From Candidatus Nitrosacidococcus tergens (lineage in GTDB: Bacteria; Pseudomonadota; Gammaproteobacteria; Nitrosococcales; Nitrosococcaceae), in contig NZ_LR778175.1 in NCBI RefSeq assembly GCF_902810445.1, positions 372,001 through 436,000 of the forward strand: DNA of 64,000 nt, read 5' to 3'. The notes beneath the pieces were generated by a model. The model did not search any database and was not told the DNA's origin. It saw nothing but the letters and a program-made list of their open reading frames with translations. Position 1 is the first letter of the stretch. Each line of letters opens with the position of its first letter. Position numbers and translations under genes: made by a program. Below are positions 47,267-56,579 of this stretch, one piece after another.

Positions 47267-47660
47267 TTACTCTTTTGGAGTAAAAATATAACTTTTCATG
47301 ATTAATCCTATAATATTCTGGGTATAGTTCTTTATTCTTGCTCCTCTTCTTTGGCAAGCCTTGATAGTAGTGATGATTTCTTGGGCTGCATGGTAAATAG
47401 CAGGAACAATCACACTATTACCAAATTGATGATATGCTTGGATGTCAGAGGCAGAGATAGTTAATGTCATCAGGAAAACCAAAGAGTTTACAAATTCCCC
47501 TTTGGGTAAGTCTTCTTGGATTTTTATTTTTTCTTTAATCAATAAGAATTTTCAAGTCACCTTTATAGTATCGAGCACTCATGGTTCTCATATGAGTATG
47601 AATATCTGGATGAACAATCTCAAAGCCAAAGCCATTACCTTTTCTAGCACTGTAAATTTA
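47267..47660 (-). pseudogene. Cytosine-5 DNA methyltransferase remnant (C-terminal part)
   Basis: Reading the minus strand from about 47648, one frame gives ARKGNGFGFEIVHPD, MSARYYKGDLKILID, a TAA, then KNPRRLTQRGICKLFGFPDD. After a frameshift, SDIQAYHQFGNSVIVP continues to TAG/TAA near 47267. These are the late motifs (VIII-X) of Dcm-like C5 methyltransferases. The N-terminal two thirds, with the PCQ catalytic motif, are absent; the truncated end runs into a Sel1 pseudogene. It indicates a lost restriction-modification or solitary methyltransferase gene. Confidence 0.75.
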
Positions 47661-47759
47661 AAATTTACTAGATTCATGGATATTATTGCACTATGGGGTA
47701 TTTCTACTTAATATCTATGGAAACAATGATACAGAAAGGAAAAGTAAAGATGAAATGCT

Positions 47760-48245
47760 ATGGATGATGAAACAACTGAGGCTATCAAGCGAAGAACAGA
47801 AGCAGAAGATGCACTAGCTCAACTTCACCTTGGGTTTAAGTATATTAAAGGTGATAACGTGGTACAAAGCAATGAAGAAGTAGAAAAATAGTATCAACTT
47901 GCTGCTAAACAGGGAAATTATTTTGCTCAATATAATTGAGCGTAGTACAGGTGGTATTCAAAGTAACCAAGAAGCAATAAGATGGTATCGCCTTGCTACT
48001 GCAGACAGCTACCTATATGCTCAATTTTCTCTTGATCAAATGTATCTTAATGGGGAAGGGGGTTGAAAAAAAACCATATTATTGCTTATCCCCTATTCAA
48101 TATTGCAGCCATTGAAGAAAATACAGAAATTAAGTATATGAGCAATAAAAATATAGAAATAGGGTAAACATAAAGCTTGCAAATGGAGCAGTCTAAAAAT
48201 TTTTTAAATGCTTTAAATAAATATATAGAAGAGATTAAAGAATAA
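47760..48245 (+). pseudogene. Broken third Sel1-repeat gene
   Basis: From ATG 47760 the frame reads Sel1-like sequence (ALAQLHLGFKYIKGDNVV) until TAG 47889-47891, where the neighbours have Trp (KWYQLAAKQG). Further stops and frame changes follow, with recognisable repeats (NQEAIRWYRLATADSY, LDQMYLNGEGVEK) and the shared tail KNFLNALNKYIEEIKE ending at TAA 48243. It is clearly a decayed paralogue of the two intact Sel1 genes upstream. Confidence 0.8.
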
Positions 48246-48257
48246 TTTTTATAATTT

Positions 48258-49877
48258 ATGTCTTCATCCACTGAACTTACTCAAGCCATTAAACAAAGAA
48301 GAACCTTTGCAATTATTTCTCATCCTGATGCGGGTAAAACGACTTTAACCGAAAAATTGCTACTTTTTGGCGGTGCGATTCAGCTTGCTGGTACGGTAAA
48401 AGCAAAAAAATCGGCTCACCATGCCACTTCAGATTGGATGGAGTTGGAAAAACAACGGGGAATTTCTGTTACTTCCTCCGTAATGCAATTTCCCTATAAG
48501 AATTGCATTATTAATTTACTCGATACACCAGGTCATGCAGATTTCTCTGAGGATACTTATCGCACTTTAACCGCAGTGGATTCCGCCTTGATGGTGATTG
48601 ATAGTGCCAAAGGGGTAGAAGAGCGTACCATTAAACTCATGGAGGTATGCCGTCTTCGAAATACTCCTATTCTCACTTTTATTAATAAGCTAGATCGGGA
48701 AGGACGAGAGCCGATTGATTTATTAGATGAAATTGAAGATATTTTAAAAATTCGTTGTGCCCCAGTGACTTGGCCGATTGGTATGGGAAAGCAGTTTAAA
48801 GGAATTTTTCATTTAGCTCAAGATAATATTCATCTTTTTAGCGGTACCCATGAAGGAAAAATAAAAACTGGAGAACTTATCCAAGGATTAGATAATCCAC
48901 GGCTTCATGAAATATTAGGAGCACAAGCTCAAGAGTTACGAGAAGAAATAGAATTAGTCAAAGGAGCAAGCCATGTATTTCATCAAGCTGATTTTTTGGC
49001 AGGTCAATTAACGCCTGTTTTTTTTGGATCAGCAATGAATAACTTTGGGGTAGAAGAACTGCTCAATGCTTATGTAGCTTCTGCACCAGAACCCCAACCT
49101 AGAGCAACTATCACCCGTGAAATAGATCCTAATGAAGAAAAATTCAGTGGATTTGTTTTTAAAATTCAGGCTAATATGGATCCTCAGCATCGAGATCGAG
49201 TAGCATTTTTACGTATTTGCTCTGGAAATTACCAGAAAGGAATGAAAATTCGTCATGTACGATTGGGTAGAGAAGTGCAAATTGCTAATGCCTTAACTTT
49301 TATGGCAGGAGAGCGGGAACAAGCCGAAGAGGGTTATCCTGGGGATATTATTGGGTTACATAATCACGGCACTATCCAGATTGGTGATACCTTTACCCAA
49401 GGAGAAGATCTACAGTTTATTGGTATTCCCCACTTTGCTCCAGAGCTTTTTCGCCGAGTCCGCCTTAAGGATCCCTTAAAAATGAAAGCCTTACTTAAAG
49501 GGTTACAACAACTTAGCGAAGAGGGAGCCACCCAGTTATTTCGCCCATTATTAGGCAATGATTTAATTCTAGGTGCAGTAGGGATTCTTCAATTTGATGT
49601 GGTCGCCCACCGACTAAAATATGAATACAACGTGGATTGTGGTTATGAAAATGTGCAAGTAACTGCTGCTCGTTGGGTAACTTGCGATGATCAAAAACGA
49701 CTGAGTGAGTTTCGTGCAAAAGTAGAAGTTAATTTAGCTTTAGATAGAGCAGGGGATTTAACTTACCTTGCCCCTACTCGAGTTAATCTTGAATTGACGA
49801 TGGAGCGTTGGCCTGAAATTAAATTCCATGCAATTCGGGAACATGGAGGAGCTATGGAAGAGAGTTCTTCTAACTAA
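48258..49877 (+). CDS. prfC: Peptide chain release factor 3
   Basis: RF3 is a GTPase that removes RF1/RF2 after peptide release. G1 is SHPDAGKTTLTEKLLLFGGAIQ region, the switch DTPGHADFSEDTYRTL follows, and NKLDREGR is the G4 motif. Length (539) is normal. It starts 12 bases after the Sel1 pseudogene tail and marks the return to housekeeping genes. Confidence 0.96.
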   Translation: MSSSTELTQAIKQRRTFAIISHPDAGKTTLTEKLLLFGGAIQLAGTVKAKKSAHHATSDWMELEKQRGISVTSSVMQFPYKNCIINLLDTPGHADFSEDTYRTLTAVDSALMVIDSAKGVEERTIKLMEVCRLRNTPILTFINKLDREGREPIDLLDEIEDILKIRCAPVTWPIGMGKQFKGIFHLAQDNIHLFSGTHEGKIKTGELIQGLDNPRLHEILGAQAQELREEIELVKGASHVFHQADFLAGQLTPVFFGSAMNNFGVEELLNAYVASAPEPQPRATITREIDPNEEKFSGFVFKIQANMDPQHRDRVAFLRICSGNYQKGMKIRHVRLGREVQIANALTFMAGEREQAEEGYPGDIIGLHNHGTIQIGDTFTQGEDLQFIGIPHFAPELFRRVRLKDPLKMKALLKGLQQLSEEGATQLFRPLLGNDLILGAVGILQFDVVAHRLKYEYNVDCGYENVQVTAARWVTCDDQKRLSEFRAKVEVNLALDRAGDLTYLAPTRVNLELTMERWPEIKFHAIREHGGAMEESSSN

Positions 49878-49963
49878 TGCCTAAACTTCCCTAATACTGT
49901 AGTAGTTTCTATCTTCGTTCAAGAGCTCTTTCCATTAGCTTTGTATAAAAATATTTATTAAAA

Positions 49964-52111
49964 ATGAAAATTTATCAGAAAATTATTAGTGGTTTATTGT
50001 TTTTAGCAATCTCTCCATTATTACAAGCAGAGGAAATACACCATCAGCTAGAAGTCTATTTAGATCCAGACAATCATCATCTTAAAGCTATAGATACTAT
50101 TACTTTACCTGATTCTTATTCATCTCCTATCGCTTTCCGCCTTCATAATCATCTCAATCCTCAGTTAGAAAATTCAGAGATTGAATTTAAAAAACTCAAA
50201 GAGAATGAATTTACCGAAGATTACACCCTTACTCTTCCAAAAGATGTACACAAATTTACCCTAAGTTATGAAGGTGAAATATTTCACCCGATTAAGCCAG
50301 TAAGCCAAGAATATACCAATAGTTTTAGCTCATCCTCTGGGATTATTGCACTAGAAGGAGTATTTTTAACCGGCAGCAGCTACTGGTATCCCCAATTTGC
50401 TAATGATGGGCTGATTACTTTTTCCTTAACTACCCATCTGCCGCTAAAGTGGCATTCAGTAAGTCAAGGTATTCGCACCCAACAAGATACTCAAGAAATT
50501 TGGAAAGAGAACCATCCTCAAGAAGAGATTTATCTCATTGCAGGTCAGTTTACAGAATATGATGGAAAAGCCGAAAATGGGAAAGTTACTACCATGGCTT
50601 TTCTTCAACGCCCTGATTTAAGTTTAGCTCATAAATATTTGGAGGCAACTAGCCAATACTTAGAAATGTATCGATCTCTGATTAGTCCTTATCCCTACGG
50701 TAAATTTGCTTTAGTAGAAAATTTTTGGGAAACTGGCTATGGAATGCCTTCCTTTACTTTACTTGGATCTAATGTAATTCGGTTCCCTTTTATTCTCCAT
50801 TCTTCCTATCCTCACGAAATTCTTCATAACTGGTGGGGTAATGGGGTTTATGTAAAATACAGCTCAGGAAATTGGACAGAAGGATTAACCGCTTATCTAG
50901 CTGATCACCTACTTAAAGAACAGCAGGGAGAAGGGAGTATTTATCGGCGAGAAACTCTACAAAAGTACACAGATTATGTACAAGAAGTACAAGATTTTCC
51001 TTTAATGCAATTTCGAGGGCGAGATAGCGCAGCCAGCCAGGCAGTTGGTTATGGAAAAACTTTGATGGTGTTTCATATGCTTCGCCAAAAACTAGGAGAT
51101 AAACTCTTTATTAAAGCACTACAGGATTTTTACCATCAATACCAATATGCACCAGCTGGTTTTAGTGAGTTAGAGGAGTCTTTTGAAAAAACCAGTGGAC
51201 AGTTGCTACACTCTTTTTTCAATCAGTGGATCACTCGTCCCGGAGCTCCTTTATTAAAAATTAAATCTGCCCAAGTAACTCCTAAAGGGGGGAAATACGT
51301 ATTAACTGCAACTATTGTTCAAGCCCAAGGGGGAAAGCCTTATCAACTTACCATTCCTATCGCTATTTACTTAGAAAATTCGGATAAAGTCTATCAAACC
51401 CAAATTGATTTAGATAAAAGAGAACATAAGCTTGAGCTTATTTTTTCTAATCGTCCTTTAAAATTCGAAATCGATCCTCAATTTGATGTGTTCCGCAGGT
51501 TGGATCCCAATGAGATTCCTCCTGCTTTAAGTCAAGCTTTCGGAGCTAAAAAAGCATTGGCGGTATTGCCTGCTTCAGCATTCTCTGCTTTAAAAGAAAG
51601 TTATCAACAACTCATTGAAACTTGGCAACAGGAAGGAAGGGATATTAAAATAGTTATGGATAATACTATTGATAAGCTACCCAATAATCAAATGGTATGG
51701 CTTTTAGGCTGGGAGAATCAATTCCGATCAGTATTTGACCAAGCTTTAGAAGGTTATCATTATCAAGCAAATACAGATAGTGTAAAAATTAAAAACCATA
51801 TACTTGATAAAGCGCATCATTCAGTAGTAGTGGCTACTCGTCCTAAAAATAACCCACATCAAGCCCTAGCGTGGATTGCTACAAATAATGTTGCTGCCCT
51901 ACCTGGACTTACCCGAAAGCTACCTCATTATGGAAAATATAGCTATCTAGGCTTTATCGGCTCTGAACCTGAAAATACAGCTAAAGGACAGTGGTCAGTG
52001 ATTCGATCACCTATGTCTGTACTATTTGCTCAAGATTTATCTGTAATAAAATCTACCTTACTGCCACAACAACCTTTAATTTCCTTATCTTCTCAATTTA
52101 GCCAAGATTAA
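49964..52111 (+). CDS. Secreted M1-family metallopeptidase
   Basis: A signal peptide (cleavage likely after LLQA) leads into a beta-rich N-terminal domain, then the gluzincin zinc site HEILHNWWGN near residue 286, with the third ligand Glu in NWTEGLTAYLADH about 17 residues on. C-terminal half is helical plus a beta domain and a further part (residues ~520-700) not typical of classic aminopeptidase N. It probably trims peptides in the periplasm; the M1 N-terminal aminopeptidase GAMEN motif is not evident (GYGMPSFTLLG stands in that place). The closest functional class is therefore uncertain. Confidence 0.82.
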   Translation: MKIYQKIISGLLFLAISPLLQAEEIHHQLEVYLDPDNHHLKAIDTITLPDSYSSPIAFRLHNHLNPQLENSEIEFKKLKENEFTEDYTLTLPKDVHKFTLSYEGEIFHPIKPVSQEYTNSFSSSSGIIALEGVFLTGSSYWYPQFANDGLITFSLTTHLPLKWHSVSQGIRTQQDTQEIWKENHPQEEIYLIAGQFTEYDGKAENGKVTTMAFLQRPDLSLAHKYLEATSQYLEMYRSLISPYPYGKFALVENFWETGYGMPSFTLLGSNVIRFPFILHSSYPHEILHNWWGNGVYVKYSSGNWTEGLTAYLADHLLKEQQGEGSIYRRETLQKYTDYVQEVQDFPLMQFRGRDSAASQAVGYGKTLMVFHMLRQKLGDKLFIKALQDFYHQYQYAPAGFSELEESFEKTSGQLLHSFFNQWITRPGAPLLKIKSAQVTPKGGKYVLTATIVQAQGGKPYQLTIPIAIYLENSDKVYQTQIDLDKREHKLELIFSNRPLKFEIDPQFDVFRRLDPNEIPPALSQAFGAKKALAVLPASAFSALKESYQQLIETWQQEGRDIKIVMDNTIDKLPNNQMVWLLGWENQFRSVFDQALEGYHYQANTDSVKIKNHILDKAHHSVVVATRPKNNPHQALAWIATNNVAALPGLTRKLPHYGKYSYLGFIGSEPENTAKGQWSVIRSPMSVLFAQDLSVIKSTLLPQQPLISLSSQFSQD

Positions 52112-52246
52112 ATGGTGGCAGATATTCAGTATCTCACTGATCCTAAACAAGAGGAGCAGAGCTTAGGATCGTCAGAGATAGCCCAGCCCAAGTGGCAAAA
52201 TATGTGGATAGAAATATACCACAGACAGAGAGATGACTTTAGGTAA
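52112..52246 (+). other. 44-codon open frame after the M1 peptidase, doubtful
   Basis: ATG 52112 directly follows the peptidase stop (TAAATG) and opens 44 codons, MVADIQYLTDPKQ at the start. No family is recognised. It contains a hairpin-capable pair (GATCCTAA / TTAGGATC, near 52139-52171). The rest of the gap to tehB (52247-52339) shows nothing. It could be the remnant of a longer gene or simply the 3' untranslated end. Confidence 0.2.
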
Positions 52247-52339
52247 CATAAAATGATTCAATCGCAATTACTTTTTTACGAGATAAATCACATCATATTG
52301 TAACTACCCAAGTGATCTCTTGATAATTGTAAAGCAAGT

Positions 52340-52945
52340 TTATTCAGCTGGTTTTTTTGCCAGCATAGTCACAAATTTTAGCTGAATAGGATTACCTGCT
52401 GCATCTTTAGCATGCATAGAACCTACTTCCTCTTCATAAGTAAGAAGATCCCACCTCTGATAGTATTGGGCTAGTTCCCCTTCAGTAAACGTAAAAGAAA
52501 AGGGCATATGGCAAGGAAAATCTTTAGTATCCATGGCAGAGACAATTAAATTATAGCCCCCTTGATTTGTTTTGTTCTGCATATCTGCAATGATGGCAGG
52601 TATCTGTTGTGGCTGTAAAAACATATATACCACAGTAGCCACAATCAAATCATAATTATCTCCAATGGACGCTTGATTCATATCATAGACTTCAGTGTTT
52701 AATTTAAAGCCTTCAGCATTTGCTATTTCATGAATTACATTAGCTGAACTAGGATTGATATCACTTGCAGTCACATCATACCCAAGCAACCCTAAAAATA
52801 AGGCATTACGACCTTGACCACAGCCCAAATCTAAAACCTTACAAGGTTTAACGTACTCTACAGCAGAGACTATAGCTGAATGGGTTTTAGTGATTCCATA
52901 TTTTTGCTGAAAATAGTCTGCAGTAGGAGGGTTAGAAGCCATCAT
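52340..52945 (-). CDS. tehB: TehB-like SAM-dependent methyltransferase
   Basis: A 201-residue class I methyltransferase. The SAM motif VLDLGCGQGRNALFLGLLG near residue 37 and DVTASDIN near 57 match TehB, the tellurite/selenite-methylating resistance enzyme; TehA is not nearby. The last part (YEEEVGSMHAKDAAGNP) also fits TehB. AAAGGAT precedes the start. It stands alone on the minus strand, and a terminator lies just upstream of it. Confidence 0.8.
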   Translation of the reverse strand: MMASNPPTADYFQQKYGITKTHSAIVSAVEYVKPCKVLDLGCGQGRNALFLGLLGYDVTASDINPSSANVIHEIANAEGFKLNTEVYDMNQASIGDNYDLIVATVVYMFLQPQQIPAIIADMQNKTNQGGYNLIVSAMDTKDFPCHMPFSFTFTEGELAQYYQRWDLLTYEEEVGSMHAKDAAGNPIQLKFVTMLAKKPAE

Positions 52946-53003
52946 TTTATCCTTTATTCGCTCTATAAATTGAATATCCTAACATTATAAAAGACAAAAA
53001 AAA

Positions 53004-53024
53004 CCCCTAGAAAAATTCTAGGGG
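53004..53024 (-). terminator. Intrinsic terminator on the minus strand
   Basis: CCCCTAGAA and TTCTAGGGG pair perfectly around AAA. On the minus strand the hairpin is followed by a run of eight T (the A run at 52996-53003). It should end leftward transcription coming from the 53.4-55 kb region before tehB. Confidence 0.85.
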
Positions 53025-53400
53025 AATAATAAGGAGAGACACATAGATGCAGATGTTCGTTTGCGCTGTAACACGATTTAAAGACAGAATATTAGGAGGA
53101 AATCCATCTTTAAATAAAATCTAAAATCTTTGTGTTAGGTATAATTTACTATGATGTATGGACCTAATAAAGGTCCACAATTATCATTTTATATGAGTCC
53201 AGTAATAAAAAATGAACTCCTTAACTTAAGCTATAAATTGATTAAGCCACTAATAAGATAGATTCGATAGTATTCACAACTATTGATGAATCTAAATGAT
53301 GGGGAATAGGAAAGTATTAATCTTTGTATTGCAGAACTAAACTAGGAAAAGTTCTAGTATTTAATATTTGGCAAAATCGAAGGTGTTGTTCTAATACTTT
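53025..53400. other. 376-bp region without a gene
   Basis: No coding frame is evident. A short perfect hairpin (GGACCT, AATAA, AGGTCC) lies at 53160-53176 with no T run after it. The region separates the terminator from the DsbA-family fragment and probably includes degraded sequence from the lost part of that gene. Confidence 0.4.
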
Positions 53401-53754
53401 CTACGTTTCTGGAACATATAAATCACAGAAAAATTGATTTTTATTTAATCCTAATTCTTCAGCTAATTCGATTAAAGTTTCTTGATTAGAAGGATTCTTT
53501 GCCTCAAGATAATAGGCTTGTTGAATTTTTAAGATCATCCTCTCTTCAAACTGATCTCCTTGGTTTAAAGTAGCCAATATTGCTCGACAGGCAGAGTAAG
53601 TGGATCTACGAGGCTGGCATGTTATCCAAAAATCAAAATTAAATTGAGTTTGGGGTACTTCTTGTTGAATTTTTTGCCAAATCCCCTGAATTTTATTTTG
53701 TAACGCAAGAGACATAGGTTCATCTGTATCTGGAGCCAACCCACTAAGATTTGC
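53401..53754 (-). pseudogene. DsbA-family (FrnE-like) thioredoxin-fold fragment
   Basis: The minus-strand frame holds the middle of a DsbA/FrnE-type protein: GLAPDTDEPM, FNFDFWITCQPRRSTY, SACRAILATLNQGDQFEERM and AYYLEARNPS-like YYLEAKNPS. Intact relatives begin with a CxxC active site about 40 residues earlier and run about 70 residues further; both ends are missing. The frame could start at the ATG at 53739 but would lack the redox cysteines. It is most likely a non-functional remnant. Confidence 0.7.
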
Positions 53755-53896
53755 CTATAACGGTATTAAAGATGCATATAGTAATCATGCTAGTTCTTTT
53801 AATGTAGAAATTTACTTATCTACTACCCTCTATCAAAAAATAGAGGGCAGTGGCTATCGATATGTATTACATGCTACCTATTATTTAATGCGATAA
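53747..53896 (+). pseudogene. C-terminal remnant of an unidentified protein
   Basis: A plus-strand frame (RFAYNGIKDAYSNHASSFN ... LHATYYLMR) ends at TAA 53894-53896. Alternating polar/hydrophobic residues and the aromatic end resemble a beta-rich outer-membrane or secreted protein tail, but there is no start and the 5' part is replaced by the DsbA fragment in the opposite direction. Its end overlaps the end of the converging propeller gene. Family unknown; low confidence that it was ever a gene. Confidence 0.35.
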
Positions 53897-55063
53897 AGGA
53901 TTGCCTTTCATCCATTGCGGTAAAAGCACAATGCAATTTGGGTTAAACCCTTGATTTTTTAAGATGTTAATTTGCTCAATGGCTTTACCTTCTTTGAGAT
54001 CAATCACCGTAATAGAACCATCGCGCATTTCAGGTAAATTAATAAAACTATTTTGGACAAAGGCATAATGTCCATCTGGAGAAAAGCCTACATGGTGTGC
54101 TCCGCCAGCCGTAGGAATCGCTTTAGTTAGCTTAGGCTTTTGAGGATCTTTTACGTCAAAAATATTGAAATAACCAGGATTTGCCGTCGTAATAAAGAGT
54201 TGATTCTGCTCTGGGTTAGGATAAATTTCTAAAGGTACCTCTTGCTTTAGCGAAGCAAAATCGATCACCTGTTGAAAATCAAATTCTTTTTTACCTGCAT
54301 TCCAGATCGCAGACCAAGTCGTTCCATCTAGCCAATTGTTAATATAAGCAAGCGGGGGATTGCTATTAGGCACAAAAATAGCTTCTACCGGTGCAGCTCC
54401 TACAGAGGAAGGCTTATGAGAAACTTTGTGGTTAGAAAGAATTTTCCCCGTACTGGCTTCAATCACAGTAATTACCTCTCCGGGTTCTTTTCCATCTGGA
54501 CGAATCGTATTGGTGGCTAAAATTCGATCAATTTTTTCATTAAGATCTAGTCCATGGGGATAGCGAAGATAAGGCTTTCCAGAAGAGGGAGTTTCAATAG
54601 TTTTAAGTGGTTTATCTGTAATAGCATCGCCTACCACAATGGTACTTGATCCCATACAGCTTAAATACCAGGTTTTATTATCTTTGGTAAATACCATATC
54701 TTCTTGTACTTGACAGGTAGGAGTTTCTACCGTTTTCATTCGATAAGGAAATTGATTCATATCTAAAATATGAAGGGTGCTTTTACCTAGGGCAGTAATA
54801 TAAGCTTTACTTAAATCTTGATTGTAAAAAATATGATGAGCGACTAAGTCATGGGGTAGGGGAATATCCATAAGCATTTTGCCAAAATTAGCAGATTGGG
54901 GGTCCACGTCAATAATCGCTAATCCTTCTTTACGCATCGGATTATCTGGCTTTGATTCATAGTTGAGCATAGCTAGAATTTCCCCTTGAGCGTAGGGGGC
55001 AAAGCTACTTAAAAGGGTAATCCCTAATACTAAGGATAGGGAATAAACGGAGTGTTGTTTCAT
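53885..55063 (-). CDS. Secreted YncE/YVTN-like beta-propeller protein
   Basis: A signal peptide (SLVLGITLLSSFAPYAQG) precedes repeated propeller blades with D-hydrophobic-G turns; phrases such as GGAHHVGFSPDGHYAFVQNS and ITVIDLKEGKAIEQI are typical of YVTN/NHL-like propellers. Function is unknown; such proteins occur with periplasmic metal and nitrogen-oxide enzymes. I chose ATG 55063 (392 residues) because it starts directly before a signal peptide and AGGAA lies about 9 bases upstream; an upstream in-frame ATG at 55144 would add 27 residues that spoil the signal. It is divergent from nnrS. Confidence 0.75.
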   Translation of the reverse strand: MKQHSVYSLSLVLGITLLSSFAPYAQGEILAMLNYESKPDNPMRKEGLAIIDVDPQSANFGKMLMDIPLPHDLVAHHIFYNQDLSKAYITALGKSTLHILDMNQFPYRMKTVETPTCQVQEDMVFTKDNKTWYLSCMGSSTIVVGDAITDKPLKTIETPSSGKPYLRYPHGLDLNEKIDRILATNTIRPDGKEPGEVITVIEASTGKILSNHKVSHKPSSVGAAPVEAIFVPNSNPPLAYINNWLDGTTWSAIWNAGKKEFDFQQVIDFASLKQEVPLEIYPNPEQNQLFITTANPGYFNIFDVKDPQKPKLTKAIPTAGGAHHVGFSPDGHYAFVQNSFINLPEMRDGSITVIDLKEGKAIEQINILKNQGFNPNCIVLLPQWMKGNPLSH

Positions 55064-55407
55064 AAGAATATATTCCTTGTATGATCTTATGTGATTAAAT
55101 ATAGCAAAACTTGGTTGGTTAATGGCTATAAATCGAATCATCACTTCTAGTATTATATAAGCTAGCTTAGGGGATAAAAGATTTGAATAATATACTTATC
55201 TATATTCAGTTATTTAAGCAAATGCGATTTTAGATCTTAAGAAATACTTACTAGTTCACTTAGAAGTAACACATTACAGATAAAATGATAAAAATGCGGT
55301 TTCTCTAAGAAACCTCTAGTATGATGAATAAAAAAGGAGCGACTGATTAATTTTGGCTCGAATCCATAAAATCATAAACTATTACAGCCTACATCACTCG
55401 CTATAAA
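55064..55407. other. Divergent intergenic region between propeller and nnrS genes
   Basis: It must hold the promoters of both flanking genes. A perfect inverted repeat GGTTTCT-CTA-AGAAACC is at 55298-55314, about 94 bases before nnrS. I looked for the NsrR (ATGYATTTaAAATRCAT) and FNR-type (TTGAT-N4-ATCAA) boxes and do not see a good match. No RNA gene is apparent. Confidence 0.4.
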
Positions 55408-56544
55408 ATGGGTATTCAAAAACCTAAACGCTTATTTTCAGCAGATATATTTTTCTTTCCCCTTGCTGCCTTTTTTGCCGCAACTATTATTCCCGCTTGG
55501 CTGATGGTGCTACAAGGCTGGATTTCTCTGCCAAATCATCACTGGCATGGTCACGAAATGCTTTTTGGTTATGGACTGGCTGTAGTTTGTGGTTATTTAG
55601 TTAATCGGGTTTCTTTATTAAGTTTAAGTATACTGCTATTAAGCTGGATTAGTGCTCGATTAGGGGCATCAAATTTACTAAATATAGGAGTTCTTTCTAT
55701 TCTACCTAGCTTAATATTTGTGGGATTTGCAGTTTATTTAATCGCTCCCCCCTTTATGAAGGCAGCTAAAAAACCAGAAAATAAAGTATTCGCTCCTTTA
55801 TTTATTGCTATGGGAATTTGTGAATTTATCTACCAGCTAGGAGAAATTAATGTTCTGCCCTCTGATATTAGCCCATTTATTTTACTCATTACAGTGGATT
55901 TATTTAGTTTACTACTGTTTTTGATGGGGGGGAGAATTCTCGCTCCTGCTATTGCAGGGCATTTTTATCGAAAGGGATATTTTCTTGAAGCAAGGGTCCA
56001 GCCTAAAATTGAGCGAACGGCTATTGTGATTATTATTACGATGGTGTTTTTTGATTTTATTCCAAAAGCAGAAATAATCTCTGGGTTGCTTGCTTTTGGA
56101 GCTGCTATTGCAATTATGATTCGTATTTTTCGCTGGAAAGTATGGGGTATTGTGGATGAACCTTATTTATGGATTCCTGTACTAGGTTATATTTGGCTTG
56201 CTCTGGGTTTTTGTCTTAAGGGATGGATCCAAATGACAACTAATCCTTTTCCTATTATTGATGGAATTCACGGGGTTACTATAGGAGCTTTAGGCACCTT
56301 AACTCTAGCGATTATGGTACGTACTCGATTACAAAGAAGTAAACAGAGATTAGAAGATTTTAAGGATATAAAGCAAGCAGCATTACTTATTAGTTTAGCA
56401 GCCTTATTACGATTAGCTATACCCTTAGTACCTTCTTATACAATGGTATTGTTATGGTTTTCAGCACTAGCGTGGTGTATTGCTTTTATTTTTCTATTCT
56501 GTAAGCTTATTCAAATTAGTTATAAAGATCTTAATCCTTCTTAG
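55408..56544 (+). CDS. NnrS family membrane protein
   Basis: NnrS proteins are polytopic heme/copper-binding inner-membrane proteins connected to nitric oxide stress relief. The first 55 residues are typical: FFPLAAFFAATIIPAWL, then HHWHGHEMLFGYG with the conserved histidines. About ten to twelve membrane segments follow in 378 residues, with later HGVTIGALGTLTLAIMVR. The gene follows a probable promoter region shared with the propeller gene. The link to nitrogen-oxide metabolism is family knowledge; no other such gene is in the window. Confidence 0.88.
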   Translation: MGIQKPKRLFSADIFFFPLAAFFAATIIPAWLMVLQGWISLPNHHWHGHEMLFGYGLAVVCGYLVNRVSLLSLSILLLSWISARLGASNLLNIGVLSILPSLIFVGFAVYLIAPPFMKAAKKPENKVFAPLFIAMGICEFIYQLGEINVLPSDISPFILLITVDLFSLLLFLMGGRILAPAIAGHFYRKGYFLEARVQPKIERTAIVIIITMVFFDFIPKAEIISGLLAFGAAIAIMIRIFRWKVWGIVDEPYLWIPVLGYIWLALGFCLKGWIQMTTNPFPIIDGIHGVTIGALGTLTLAIMVRTRLQRSKQRLEDFKDIKQAALLISLAALLRLAIPLVPSYTMVLLWFSALAWCIAFIFLFCKLIQISYKDLNPS

Positions 56545-56579
56545 AAGCAACACTTATTTAAGTAGTTATTGTAAGTAAC

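Noticed and set aside
47442..47711. Plus-strand open frame of 89 codons
   Set aside because: The opposite strand carries clear cytosine methyltransferase motifs; this frame is its shadow.
43280..48245. TGA or TAG read as Trp/Gln (alternative genetic code)
   Set aside because: Real genes in the window end normally at TGA and TAG (cysH ends at TGA, pdxJ at TGA) and code Trp with TGG throughout; the in-frame stops appear only in damaged genes.
49964..52111. Classic aminopeptidase N
   Set aside because: The HExxH site is of the M1 type, but the GAMEN exopeptidase motif is not recognisable and the C-terminal part is unusual, so only the family level is called.
55298..55314. NsrR or FNR operator for nnrS
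   Set aside because: The GGTTTCT/AGAAACC repeat does not match either consensus; left as an unassigned repeat.
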